From DYRG01 sp041161065 (GTDB lineage: Bacteria > Pseudomonadota > Gammaproteobacteria > Beggiatoales > Beggiatoaceae), in contig JBEAVE010000002.1 of assembly GCA_041161065.1 (NCBI GenBank), forward strand, positions 6,954-70,953: a stretch of DNA of 64,000 nt, given 5' to 3'. Below the pieces are notes generated by a model. It was not told the DNA's origin and searched no databases. It saw only the letters and a program-made list of their open reading frames with translations. This document shows positions 8,600 to 16,358 of the stretch, in pieces. Both the position numbers and the translations under genes were made by a program. Position 1 is the first letter of the stretch; every line of letters begins with the position of its first letter.

Positions 8600-9871
8600 A
8601 TGTTAGAACAAATTAGAACAGATAATTCTTGGGCTTTTACTGAATGCTCGTTAAAAGAAACTTCTTATCTTACGCATAATTATTACACCTACCCTGCAAA
8701 ATTCATCCCTCAATTAGCAAAACGACTTATTGTTGAACATAGCCAACGAGGAGATGTTGTAGTAGATAGTTTTATGGGAAGCGGCACAACGATAGTTGAA
8801 AGCCTAGTTGAAGGTAGAAAAGCAATTGGAGTTGATGTCAATGAAATTGCAATCTTAGTTTCAAAAGTTAAAACGACACCTATTGAACCAATACTATTAG
8901 TAAAAACCTTTTTGGAACTAAAAAATACCTATCTAAGTAGTAAAGAAACTTCCTGCGTAGAAAGCCTACCTATTCTTCATGAAAAAATTGATTACTGGTA
9001 TAAAGAACCTCAAAAGAAGGACTTGGCAATTTTGTTAAATAGTATTTTAGAAATCTCTGATACAAACATTAAAAACTTCTTTTTAGTTTCTTTTGCACAA
9101 ATTTTAAAAACTTGCTCAATTTGGCTACAAAAAAGTGTAAAGCCAACCCGCGATTTAAATAAAAAAGACGCTGACGTTTTTATTTCTTTCAATAAACAAG
9201 CCACAAAAATGATTAAAAAAGCTGACGAATTCTATAGGAACTTATCCTCTGATACCATTTTGAAAATAGAAGAACAAAGGATTATTGCATGCCAAGATGC
9301 ACGTCATATTCCTTGCGAAAATAATAAAGCAACTTTAATTGTTACCAGTCCGCCGTATGTAACAAGTTATGAGTATGCAGATTTGCACCAACTTCCTTTG
9401 TATTGGCTTGGACATTTGAAAGAACTTTCTCTATTTCGTAAAAAATTTATTGGATCATCTTTTTCACAAAGAACAAGTGCAAAAATTTATAGTGAAACTG
9501 CTGAGAAAATTGTGCGTAACTTAAATAATAAAAAGAAGCAGGAAGTCACTAATTATTTTGCAGATATGTATGAGGTTTTTGAAGAAATGTATCGTATTTT
9601 AAAACCTCAAGGAAAGGCTTGTATCGTGATAGGAAATACGCAGTTCAGAGGCGTTGAAATTAAAAATGCCGAGGTTTTCGTTGAACAAATGCAGCATCTT
9701 GGTTTTCAAGTATTTGATATAATTAAGCGCGAAATCCCCTCAAAAATGCTTCCCTCAACGCGCGACGATAAAACTGGACGTTTTACAAAAATAACTAATA
9801 ATAATCTAACATTAGCTTACCCAACCGAGTATATTTTAATTATGCAAAAGGGAGCAAAAAATGACTATTGA
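8600..9871 (+). CDS. Type II DNA methyltransferase (N4-cytosine/N6-adenine class)
   Basis: A 423-residue S-adenosylmethionine-dependent DNA amino-methyltransferase. Motif X-like YTYPAKF (29-35) is followed by SAM-binding motif I DSFMGSGTT (56-64), and the catalytic motif IV TSPPY (249-253) lies much later. TSPPY favours N4-cytosine methylation but does not prove it. The gene overlaps the next one, a restriction endonuclease, by 11 bases, so the pair looks like a complete type II system. It is A/T-rich compared with its neighbours and lies between two soeA 5' copies, which suggests transfer. The target sequence cannot be read directly. Confidence 0.9.
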   Translation: MLEQIRTDNSWAFTECSLKETSYLTHNYYTYPAKFIPQLAKRLIVEHSQRGDVVVDSFMGSGTTIVESLVEGRKAIGVDVNEIAILVSKVKTTPIEPILLVKTFLELKNTYLSSKETSCVESLPILHEKIDYWYKEPQKKDLAILLNSILEISDTNIKNFFLVSFAQILKTCSIWLQKSVKPTRDLNKKDADVFISFNKQATKMIKKADEFYRNLSSDTILKIEEQRIIACQDARHIPCENNKATLIVTSPPYVTSYEYADLHQLPLYWLGHLKELSLFRKKFIGSSFSQRTSAKIYSETAEKIVRNLNNKKKQEVTNYFADMYEVFEEMYRILKPQGKACIVIGNTQFRGVEIKNAEVFVEQMQHLGFQVFDIIKREIPSKMLPSTRDDKTGRFTKITNNNLTLAYPTEYILIMQKGAKNDY

Positions 9872-10544
9872 TGATTTAGTCAAGATGTATGAAGATAAAA
9901 GGAAACAATACGGTGAAAATGCTTATAAATACATTTCTAGTTTACTTTATGAAGCTAAAGAACAACATAGAAAAGATTTTGTCAAAGAGGGTAAGAAATC
10001 TGACCATGAACAGTCTTGGCGGGCTTTCAAAGGTAAAAATTTGGAAAAGCTCATTGAATACATAATAAAAAGTAATATTGAAAGTTTAGGTTTAAAGATA
10101 ATAAATGGTAATATTTTAGAAAGAACTGAAGGTAAGAACTTGCCCAATGAACTTAATAAGGTCAAGCGTAATTTATTAGTGGATTTTGGAGAATATGGAA
10201 GCCACTTGCCTGATGTTGATCTCGTTATTTATGAACCCAATTCTTTTAAAATTATTGGTGTATTATCGAGCAAAGTGACTTTGAGAGAAAGGGTTGCACA
10301 AACAGGTTATTGGAAACTAAAGTTAGCAATGGATTCTATTACGCAACACATTAAAGTTTATTTTATTACACTTGATGAAGATGGGACACTAACTTCTAAA
10401 AAACCTGCTAAAAAAGGTAGAGCAATTGTTGAAATAGATACTGATGGTTGTTATGTTTTAAGTGAAACAACTATTGAAGAAAGCAAAAAAATTAAAACCT
10501 TTGAACATTTCATTTCTGACTTAAAAAAATTAGTAGTGATGTAA
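9861..10544 (+). CDS. Type II restriction endonuclease, probably CCGG-family (BsaWI-like)
   Basis: A 227-residue protein directly downstream of, and overlapping, the DNA methyltransferase. It carries a PD-(D/E)xK-like core: PDVD at 117-120, then SSK at 136-138 with a nearby LRERVAQTGYW segment (E143). The D...SxK arrangement resembles the Cfr10I/Bse634I/BsaWI group that cuts sites containing CCGG. The BsaWI resemblance is my recollection of the family and not a search result. The leading 60 residues are charged and helical. It is probably expressed together with its methylase. Confidence 0.72.
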   Translation: MTIDDLVKMYEDKRKQYGENAYKYISSLLYEAKEQHRKDFVKEGKKSDHEQSWRAFKGKNLEKLIEYIIKSNIESLGLKIINGNILERTEGKNLPNELNKVKRNLLVDFGEYGSHLPDVDLVIYEPNSFKIIGVLSSKVTLRERVAQTGYWKLKLAMDSITQHIKVYFITLDEDGTLTSKKPAKKGRAIVEIDTDGCYVLSETTIEESKKIKTFEHFISDLKKLVVM

Positions 10545-10641
10545 TGAGTAATGGGTTTTATGTTTTAATTTTTACTTATCCCTAATAGTACTAGCGTTTT
10601 TATTGATGTAGCAGTTTTATTAAAAGCAGGTTAGAATTTCT

Positions 10642-10790
10642 TTGGCATTTTTAGCATAAGTATATTAGTATATGGTTAATTTAAAAAATCCAAAGGATTG
10701 TGATTTAATTATGGCTGCGATAAATCAAGAAAGAATTGAAGTAAAAACAACGACTTGTTATATGTGTGCGTGCCGTTGTGGAATTCGCGT
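10642..10790 (+). repeat. Direct repeat copy 2 (functional soeA leader and 5' end)
   Basis: Partner of 8328-8475. It contains the soeA leader, start region and first cysteine cluster. It continues without interruption into full-length soeA, whereas copy 1 breaks off. Confidence 0.9.
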
Positions 10791-13587
10791 CACATTGCGC
10801 GATGGTGAAGTGCGTTATATTCAAGGTAATCCCGATCACCCTTTAAATAAAGGCGTAATCTGCGCAAAAGGCGCGTCGGGAATTATGAAACAATACTCAC
10901 CCGCCCGTTTAACTAACCCATTAAAACGTAAAGCAAATTCAAATCGTGGGGACGGCGATTTTGAGAGCATTTCGTGGGAAGAAGCCTTTTCAATTTTAGA
11001 AGAACGTTTAAAGAAAATTAGAACAACTGATCCGAAGAAATTTGCATTATTTACCGGTCGCGACCAAATGCAAGCCTTAACGGGATTATTTGCCAAACAA
11101 TTCGGCACGCCCAATTACGCCGCGCACGGAGGTTTTTGCTCGGTGAACATGGCGGCGGGCTTAATTTACACCATTGGCGGTTCTTTCTGGGAATTTGGAG
11201 GACCGGACTTAGATCGTTCTAAATTATTTGTTATGTTTGGAACAGCAGAAGATCACCATTCAAATCCAATGAAAATCGAGCTTTCTAAGTTTAAAAGAAA
11301 TGGAGGAAGATTCATTTCAATTAATCCCGTTCGAACAGGTTATTCGGCGATTGCAGATGAATGGATTCCGATTAAAACGGGAACAGATGGCGCGTTATTA
11401 TTGGCGTTAATTCATGAAATCATTAAATTGGGTTTGTACGACCGTGAATTTTTAGTGCAATATTCAAATGCCGCAGAATTAGTTAATTTAGATGCACAAA
11501 GTGAGCAATTTGGATTATTTCTCCGTTCAAATGAACCCGTTGAAGAAGGCTGTTTTGATCCTCAAAATAAGTATTGGTGGGATCGCAAACTTAACAAACC
11601 CATTTCCACTAAAAATAGAAATGCTGATCCGTATTTGTTGGGCGATTTCAAATTAGAGAACGGAACGCCGGTTAAAACTGCATTTCAACTCTTAAAGGAA
11701 CGGGTAGAACATTACACCCCAGAATGGGCTTCTGATATTACAGGAATTCCGGTAGAAACTATTAGAAGATTAGCACATGAAATGGGCATTGTTGCTCGCG
11801 ATCAACGCATTGAATTACCTATTGCATGGACGGATTCGTGGGGTAATGAACATCAAAGCATTAAAGGTAATCCCGTTGCATTTCACGCGATGAGAGGATT
11901 GGCTGCGCATTCAAATGGATTTCATACCATTCGAGCGTTAGGAATTTTGATGTCGTTGTTAGGAACAATTGATCGACCTGGTGGGTTTCGCCACAAAGCA
12001 CCATTTCCTCGCCCAATTCCTCCGTGTCCTAAAACACCGAATAGTCCAAATGATGTGCAACCAAATACGCCTTTGAATGGAAATCCTTTAGGTTGGCCCG
12101 CCGATCCAAATGATTTGTTTGTAGATGAAAATGGAGAACCCGTTCGATTAGATAAAGCCTTTTCTTGGGAGTATCCGTTATCCGTTCACGGACTTATGCA
12201 CAACGCGATTACAAATGCTTGGCGGGGCGATCCGTACAAAATAGATACCTTATTGTTATTTATGGCAAATATGGCGTGGAATTCTTCCATGAACACTGAA
12301 CAAGTTAGAAAAATGCTCAACGATAAAGATGAGAACGGAGATTACAAAATTCCTTTCATTATCGTTGCAGATGCTTTCATGTCAGAAACCGTTGCATTTG
12401 CTGATTTAGTATTGCCAGATACCACTTATTTAGAAAGACACGATGTAATGTCGATGTTAGATCGTCCGATTTCTGAATTTGATGGACCTGTGGATTCTGT
12501 TCGAATTCCCGTTCTTCCCCCAACAGGTGAATGCAAACCCTTTCAAGAAGTTTTAATTGAATTAGGAACACGATTACAACTACCCGCATTTATAAATGAG
12601 AAAGGTGAACGCAAATATCGAGATTATCCTGATTTCATTTTACGATTTGAAACTGCGCCAAATTCAGGAATTGGTTTCTTAGCGGGTTGGAGAGGAACTG
12701 GAGGAGAGAAAAACCTCAAAGGTGAACCTAATCCCAATCAATGGCAAATGTATGAGAAAAACAATTGCGTTTATCATCATGAATTGCCTAAATCATATCA
12801 ATATATGAGAAATTGGAATCAAGGTTATTTGCAATGGGCGCAATCAAATGGTATGACGCGCTATGCTGAACCGATTAACATTCATATTTATTCGGAAGTA
12901 TTACAAAAGTTTCGTTTAGCGGCGCAAGGAAAGAGAGGAACTCGTCGTCCACCAGAACGTTTGAAAAAACGGGTAGAAACTTATTTTGATCCATTGCCAT
13001 TTTATTTTGAACCTTTGGAAGCAAGTTTAACAAATAAGCACCAATTTCCTCTAAATGCGGTTACCCAACGTCCAATGGCGATGTACCATTCTTGGGATTC
13101 ACAAAATGCTTGGTTGCGTCAAATTCATACCTATAATTATCTTTACATTAATGCTCAAACAGCGAAAGCGGCTGGCATTGAGGACGGCGGTTGGATGTGG
13201 GTAGAATCGATGCATGGAAAAGTGCGTTGCATGGCGCGTTATTCTGAAGCGGTAGAACCGCATACCGTTTGGACGTGGAATGCGATAGGAAAAGCGGCAG
13301 GTGCGTGGAATTTGTCGCCGTATGCAAATGAATCACAACAAGGGTTTCTTTTAAATCATTTGATCAGTGAAGAACTTCCGATTTCAAATACCAATGAACA
13401 TATTTCTAATTCTGATCCCGTAACAGGTCAAGCAGGTTGGTATGATGTGCGAGTAAAAATCTATCCCGCCAGCCCTGAAGAAAATAAAACAACTTCTCCG
13501 CAATTTGCGCCCTTAAAACCGGTTTCTGGAATGAGCAAACGCCGCCCTTGGCAAAACTTTTTCGCGGGTAAGTTTTTAAAGAAATGA
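10711..13587 (+). CDS. soeA: Sulfite dehydrogenase (quinone) SoeA, molybdopterin catalytic subunit
   Basis: A 958-residue member of the DMSO-reductase molybdopterin family. The N-terminal [4Fe-4S] site is C16-x2-C19-x3-C23 with a fourth cysteine at C51 in VICAKG. There is no Tat signal, which fits the cytoplasmic SoeABC complex that oxidises sulfite to sulfate and feeds electrons to quinone. The subunit set (large Mo protein, four-cluster ferredoxin, DmsC-type anchor) matches SoeABC of purple sulfur bacteria. An in-frame ATG at 10672 would add 13 residues, but 10711 has AAAGGA upstream. Related dehydrogenases of the same family remain possible. A toxin-antitoxin pair separates it from soeB. 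Confidence 0.85.
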   Translation: MAAINQERIEVKTTTCYMCACRCGIRVTLRDGEVRYIQGNPDHPLNKGVICAKGASGIMKQYSPARLTNPLKRKANSNRGDGDFESISWEEAFSILEERLKKIRTTDPKKFALFTGRDQMQALTGLFAKQFGTPNYAAHGGFCSVNMAAGLIYTIGGSFWEFGGPDLDRSKLFVMFGTAEDHHSNPMKIELSKFKRNGGRFISINPVRTGYSAIADEWIPIKTGTDGALLLALIHEIIKLGLYDREFLVQYSNAAELVNLDAQSEQFGLFLRSNEPVEEGCFDPQNKYWWDRKLNKPISTKNRNADPYLLGDFKLENGTPVKTAFQLLKERVEHYTPEWASDITGIPVETIRRLAHEMGIVARDQRIELPIAWTDSWGNEHQSIKGNPVAFHAMRGLAAHSNGFHTIRALGILMSLLGTIDRPGGFRHKAPFPRPIPPCPKTPNSPNDVQPNTPLNGNPLGWPADPNDLFVDENGEPVRLDKAFSWEYPLSVHGLMHNAITNAWRGDPYKIDTLLLFMANMAWNSSMNTEQVRKMLNDKDENGDYKIPFIIVADAFMSETVAFADLVLPDTTYLERHDVMSMLDRPISEFDGPVDSVRIPVLPPTGECKPFQEVLIELGTRLQLPAFINEKGERKYRDYPDFILRFETAPNSGIGFLAGWRGTGGEKNLKGEPNPNQWQMYEKNNCVYHHELPKSYQYMRNWNQGYLQWAQSNGMTRYAEPINIHIYSEVLQKFRLAAQGKRGTRRPPERLKKRVETYFDPLPFYFEPLEASLTNKHQFPLNAVTQRPMAMYHSWDSQNAWLRQIHTYNYLYINAQTAKAAGIEDGGWMWVESMHGKVRCMARYSEAVEPHTVWTWNAIGKAAGAWNLSPYANESQQGFLLNHLISEELPISNTNEHISNSDPVTGQAGWYDVRVKIYPASPEENKTTSPQFAPLKPVSGMSKRRPWQNFFAGKFLKK

Positions 13588-13588
13588 C

Positions 13589-13981
13589 ATGAATGTTTTG
13601 GAGCAAATTATTACTCTTGCACAAAGCAATTTAGATATTGCTGTTGTTTGGTTATATGGTTCGAGAGCAAAAGGGTTGGAACATACAAAAAGTGATTATG
13701 ATTTAGCGGTTGCTTTTGTTTCATTTATTAAAAATGATCCGATAGAGAAACGTTTGCGTCCAGAATGCCTAGCAATTGATTGGCAAAAAGAGTTAGGTTT
13801 GCATGATTTTAAGTTATCCATTATTGATATAAATCAAGCACCTATTCCATTAGCATGGCAAATTATTCAAGCGGATAATGTTTTATTTTGTCGTGATGAA
13901 ATGCGTTTGTGGCAGGAAACACTTAGAATACATAGCCGCATGGAATTAGATTATGTTCAAAGAATATCTTATAGCTATTGA
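13589..13981 (+). CDS. MNT-type nucleotidyltransferase antitoxin (MntA-like)
   Basis: A 130-residue minimal nucleotidyltransferase with the motif GSRAKG (about residues 25-30) followed by SDYDLAV (about 35-41), the metal-binding GSx...DxD core. In MntA-HepT modules this enzyme neutralises the HEPN RNase toxin by AMP-ylating a tyrosine. It begins one base after the soeA stop and overlaps the HEPN gene by 29 bases, so it is now part of the soe transcript. Nothing links it to sulfite oxidation; it is best read as an inserted addiction or defence module. Confidence 0.88.
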   Translation: MNVLEQIITLAQSNLDIAVVWLYGSRAKGLEHTKSDYDLAVAFVSFIKNDPIEKRLRPECLAIDWQKELGLHDFKLSIIDINQAPIPLAWQIIQADNVLFCRDEMRLWQETLRIHSRMELDYVQRISYSY

Positions 13982-14375
13982 GCAACATTGTTTTGAATGT
14001 GTAGAAGATTTGAATTTGCTCAGTGAAATAGCACAAACAAAAGTGTTTAATCGCTTAGAAAGACGCGCTGCCGAACGAACATTGCAAGTATTAATTGAGT
14101 CTTGCATTGGAGTAGCAAAATACTGGTTGAAAACAGAGCAAAAACATCAACCGCTTGATGCTTATGATTGTTTTAATAAATTAGCTGAATTGCAAAAGAT
14201 TTCATTAGAAGATTTAAAACAATGGCGAAAAATTATTGGAATGCGTAATGCGCTGGTTCATGATTATTTGACCATTGATAGCGAATTATTACATTTATTG
14301 CTTAAAGAACGTCATTATATTTTTTTGAGCAATTTTATTTCAACTGCTAAACAAGCAATATTTTTGAAAGAATAA
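13953..14375 (+). CDS. HEPN-domain RNase toxin (HepT-like)
   Basis: A 140-residue HEPN protein of the DUF86/HepT type. The RNase motif R-x4-H-x-Y is intact as RNALVHDY (about residues 109-116). This is the tyrosine-containing form that MntA-type antitoxins AMP-ylate. The motif is complete, so the toxin is likely functional. The gene overlaps the nucleotidyltransferase gene and ends four bases before soeB, so polarity on soeB and soeC is possible. Confidence 0.88.
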   Translation: MFKEYLIAIEQHCFECVEDLNLLSEIAQTKVFNRLERRAAERTLQVLIESCIGVAKYWLKTEQKHQPLDAYDCFNKLAELQKISLEDLKQWRKIIGMRNALVHDYLTIDSELLHLLLKERHYIFLSNFISTAKQAIFLKE

Positions 14376-14379
14376 CCTT

Positions 14380-15105
14380 ATGACGCAATTAGCTTTGGTA
14401 ATTGATTTGAATGTGTGCGTGGGTTGTCATGCGTGCGTAACCTCTTGTAAAGAATGGAATACTTCTGGAACGGCGGGTCCGATGTTTGATGATCGACCTT
14501 ATGATGAAAATCCTACAGGGACGTTTTTTAATCGGGTTCAAACTTATGAAATTGGGACATTTCCAAACACTGAAACTTTGCATTTCCCAAAATCCTGTTT
14601 ACATTGTGAAGAACCGCCTTGTGTTCCTGTTTGTCCGACGGGAGCAAGTTATAAAAGAACTGAAGACGGAATTGTTTTAGTGGATTATAACAAATGTATT
14701 GGTTGTAAATATTGCTCGTGGGCTTGTCCGTATGGAGCAAGAGAGTTTGATGAGAAACAAAAAGTGATGAAGAAATGCACGCTTTGTGTGGATCGAATTT
14801 ACGATCAAACTTTACCTAAAAATGAGAGAAAACCTGCGTGTGTAATGTCGTGCCCGACTAATGCGCGGTTGTTTGGTGATGTTCACGATCCGGATTCCGA
14901 AGTTTCTTTAGCTATTCGAGAACGCGGCGGTTATCCTTTAATGCCCGAATGGGGAACTAAACCTGCCAATCATTATTTACCACGTCATAAAACCCGTTTG
15001 CGGATTCACGAAGATGAACTGGTACGCGCAAATAACCCATTGAAAAAAGAAGATATTCGTCACGAAACCAGCAAAGAAGTTTCTCTTGATGATTGGTTAA
15101 TGTAA
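14380..15105 (+). CDS. soeB: Sulfite dehydrogenase SoeB, iron-sulfur subunit
   Basis: A 241-residue ferredoxin-like electron-transfer subunit with four [4Fe-4S] cysteine groups: CVGCHACVTSC (about 12-22), CLHCEEPPCVPVCP (about 72-85), CIGCKYCSWACP (about 106-117) and CTLCVDRI with CVMSCP further on. It passes electrons from SoeA to the membrane subunit. There is no signal peptide, which agrees with a cytoplasmic complex. It is separated from soeA by the inserted MNT/HEPN pair, and soeC follows 17 bases downstream. Confidence 0.9.
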   Translation: MTQLALVIDLNVCVGCHACVTSCKEWNTSGTAGPMFDDRPYDENPTGTFFNRVQTYEIGTFPNTETLHFPKSCLHCEEPPCVPVCPTGASYKRTEDGIVLVDYNKCIGCKYCSWACPYGAREFDEKQKVMKKCTLCVDRIYDQTLPKNERKPACVMSCPTNARLFGDVHDPDSEVSLAIRERGGYPLMPEWGTKPANHYLPRHKTRLRIHEDELVRANNPLKKEDIRHETSKEVSLDDWLM

Positions 15106-15122
15106 TAGGAGTTGTTTTAATT

Positions 15123-16094
15123 ATGCACCCCGCTTTTTCTGTCATTTTCCTCACCACTTTAATTGGCGTTGGTCAAGGCTTTTTCTTAGCTTTATTTACC
15201 GCTGAAAGTTATGCAACTTTGAAACTACTTCCTCAACAAGATCATTTAAGTTTCTATGCGTTAGGCAGTGCAATTAGTTTAATGTTTCTTATCGGGGGAT
15301 TGATTGCATCGATATTTCATTTGGGACGACCCGAAAGAGCGTGGCGTTCCATTGCGCAATGGCGAACGTCGTGGCTTTCTCGAGAAGTGATCGCATTGCC
15401 TTTAGTGATGGGGTTGGTTTTTCTTTATGGCGTTGCTCACTTTTTCAATATCGAAATTGATTTCTTACGCATACCCGAATTCAAAGGGCAATTGACTTTG
15501 TTATTAGGTATTCTAGCAACCCTTTCGACTTTCGCATTATTTATTTGTACAGGCATGATTTACGCGAGTATTAGATTTTTGCAAGAATGGGCAAATCCCA
15601 TTACGGTTGTGAATTACATTTTATTAGGGGGCGCGTCGGGGTTTAGCTTTGCGAGTTTGTTTGCTGTTTTCCAAGCACCCGAATTAGTGATTTTTTATGC
15701 AGGTTGGGCAATTTTAATTACTTTTATCGCACTGATTACGCGAGGGTTTTCACTTTATAGAAATGCGCACTTAAAATACATTTCTAATATCCAAAGTGCG
15801 ATTGGTGTTCGGCACACTCAAATTAAACAAAAAGCGATGGGTTTTATGGGCGGTTCTTATAATACACGAGAGTATTTTCATGGTATGACAACATGGTTTT
15901 TGAAATCGGTAAAATGGATATTTTTATTTCTAACATTCTTTGTCCCGCTTATTTTGTTGTGGTTAGGTTTTAATGGCGATAAAAACATTTTATTGGCGGC
16001 GTTTATTGTTCAATACATGGGTTTGTTATTTGAACGGTGGTTTTTCTTTGCGCAGGCAAATCACCCCCAAAACTTTTATTATCAAACGATTTAA
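15123..16094 (+). CDS. soeC: Sulfite dehydrogenase SoeC, DmsC-type membrane anchor
   Basis: A 323-residue protein with about eight membrane helices, of the DMSO-reductase anchor (DmsC) family. The segment FHLGRPERAWRSIAQWRTSW is a family hallmark. It anchors SoeAB and passes electrons to the quinone pool. The ATG at 15123 is chosen because TAGGAG lies 12-15 bases before it and HPAFSVI is the usual N terminus; the longer frame from 15093 would overlap soeB. Confidence 0.9.
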   Translation: MHPAFSVIFLTTLIGVGQGFFLALFTAESYATLKLLPQQDHLSFYALGSAISLMFLIGGLIASIFHLGRPERAWRSIAQWRTSWLSREVIALPLVMGLVFLYGVAHFFNIEIDFLRIPEFKGQLTLLLGILATLSTFALFICTGMIYASIRFLQEWANPITVVNYILLGGASGFSFASLFAVFQAPELVIFYAGWAILITFIALITRGFSLYRNAHLKYISNIQSAIGVRHTQIKQKAMGFMGGSYNTREYFHGMTTWFLKSVKWIFLFLTFFVPLILLWLGFNGDKNILLAAFIVQYMGLLFERWFFFAQANHPQNFYYQTI

Positions 16095-16358
16095 AACAAC
16101 TTGAGAAATGAAAAGCAGAAGAACGGGTTGAATTTTGTGTTTCATTTTTCATTTGAGAGTTTTCCTTTCTACAAGACGATTTTTGGTTTGGTGTTTTAAT
16201 CCAATATCGTTAAACATATCTGTTGTTATTTCTTCAAGTTTTAATCTTTTCAAGGCATTATTTCAACGGCGTGATGCAATCCTTTTTCGGTTGAGGAAAC
16301 GGTATTAATATTGCTTAGATTTTGCCAGAAATAGTTTGCATTCAACGGATATTCAAAA
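16095..16358. other. Non-coding gap between soeC and the FHA-cytochrome gene
   Basis: About 264 bases without a convincing frame. No clear hairpin terminator with a T-run was found. It probably holds the promoter of the FHA-cytochrome gene, but no good -35/-10 pair stood out. Confidence 0.4.

Noticed and set aside
8600..10544. Possibility that the methylase and nuclease are a solitary regulatory methylase plus an unrelated gene
   Set aside because: The 11-base overlap and the nuclease-like core of the second gene make a type II pair the better reading.
16095..16358. A terminator after soeC
   Set aside because: Only a weak GAAATGAAA/TTTCATTTTTC pairing was found, without a good stem or T-run.
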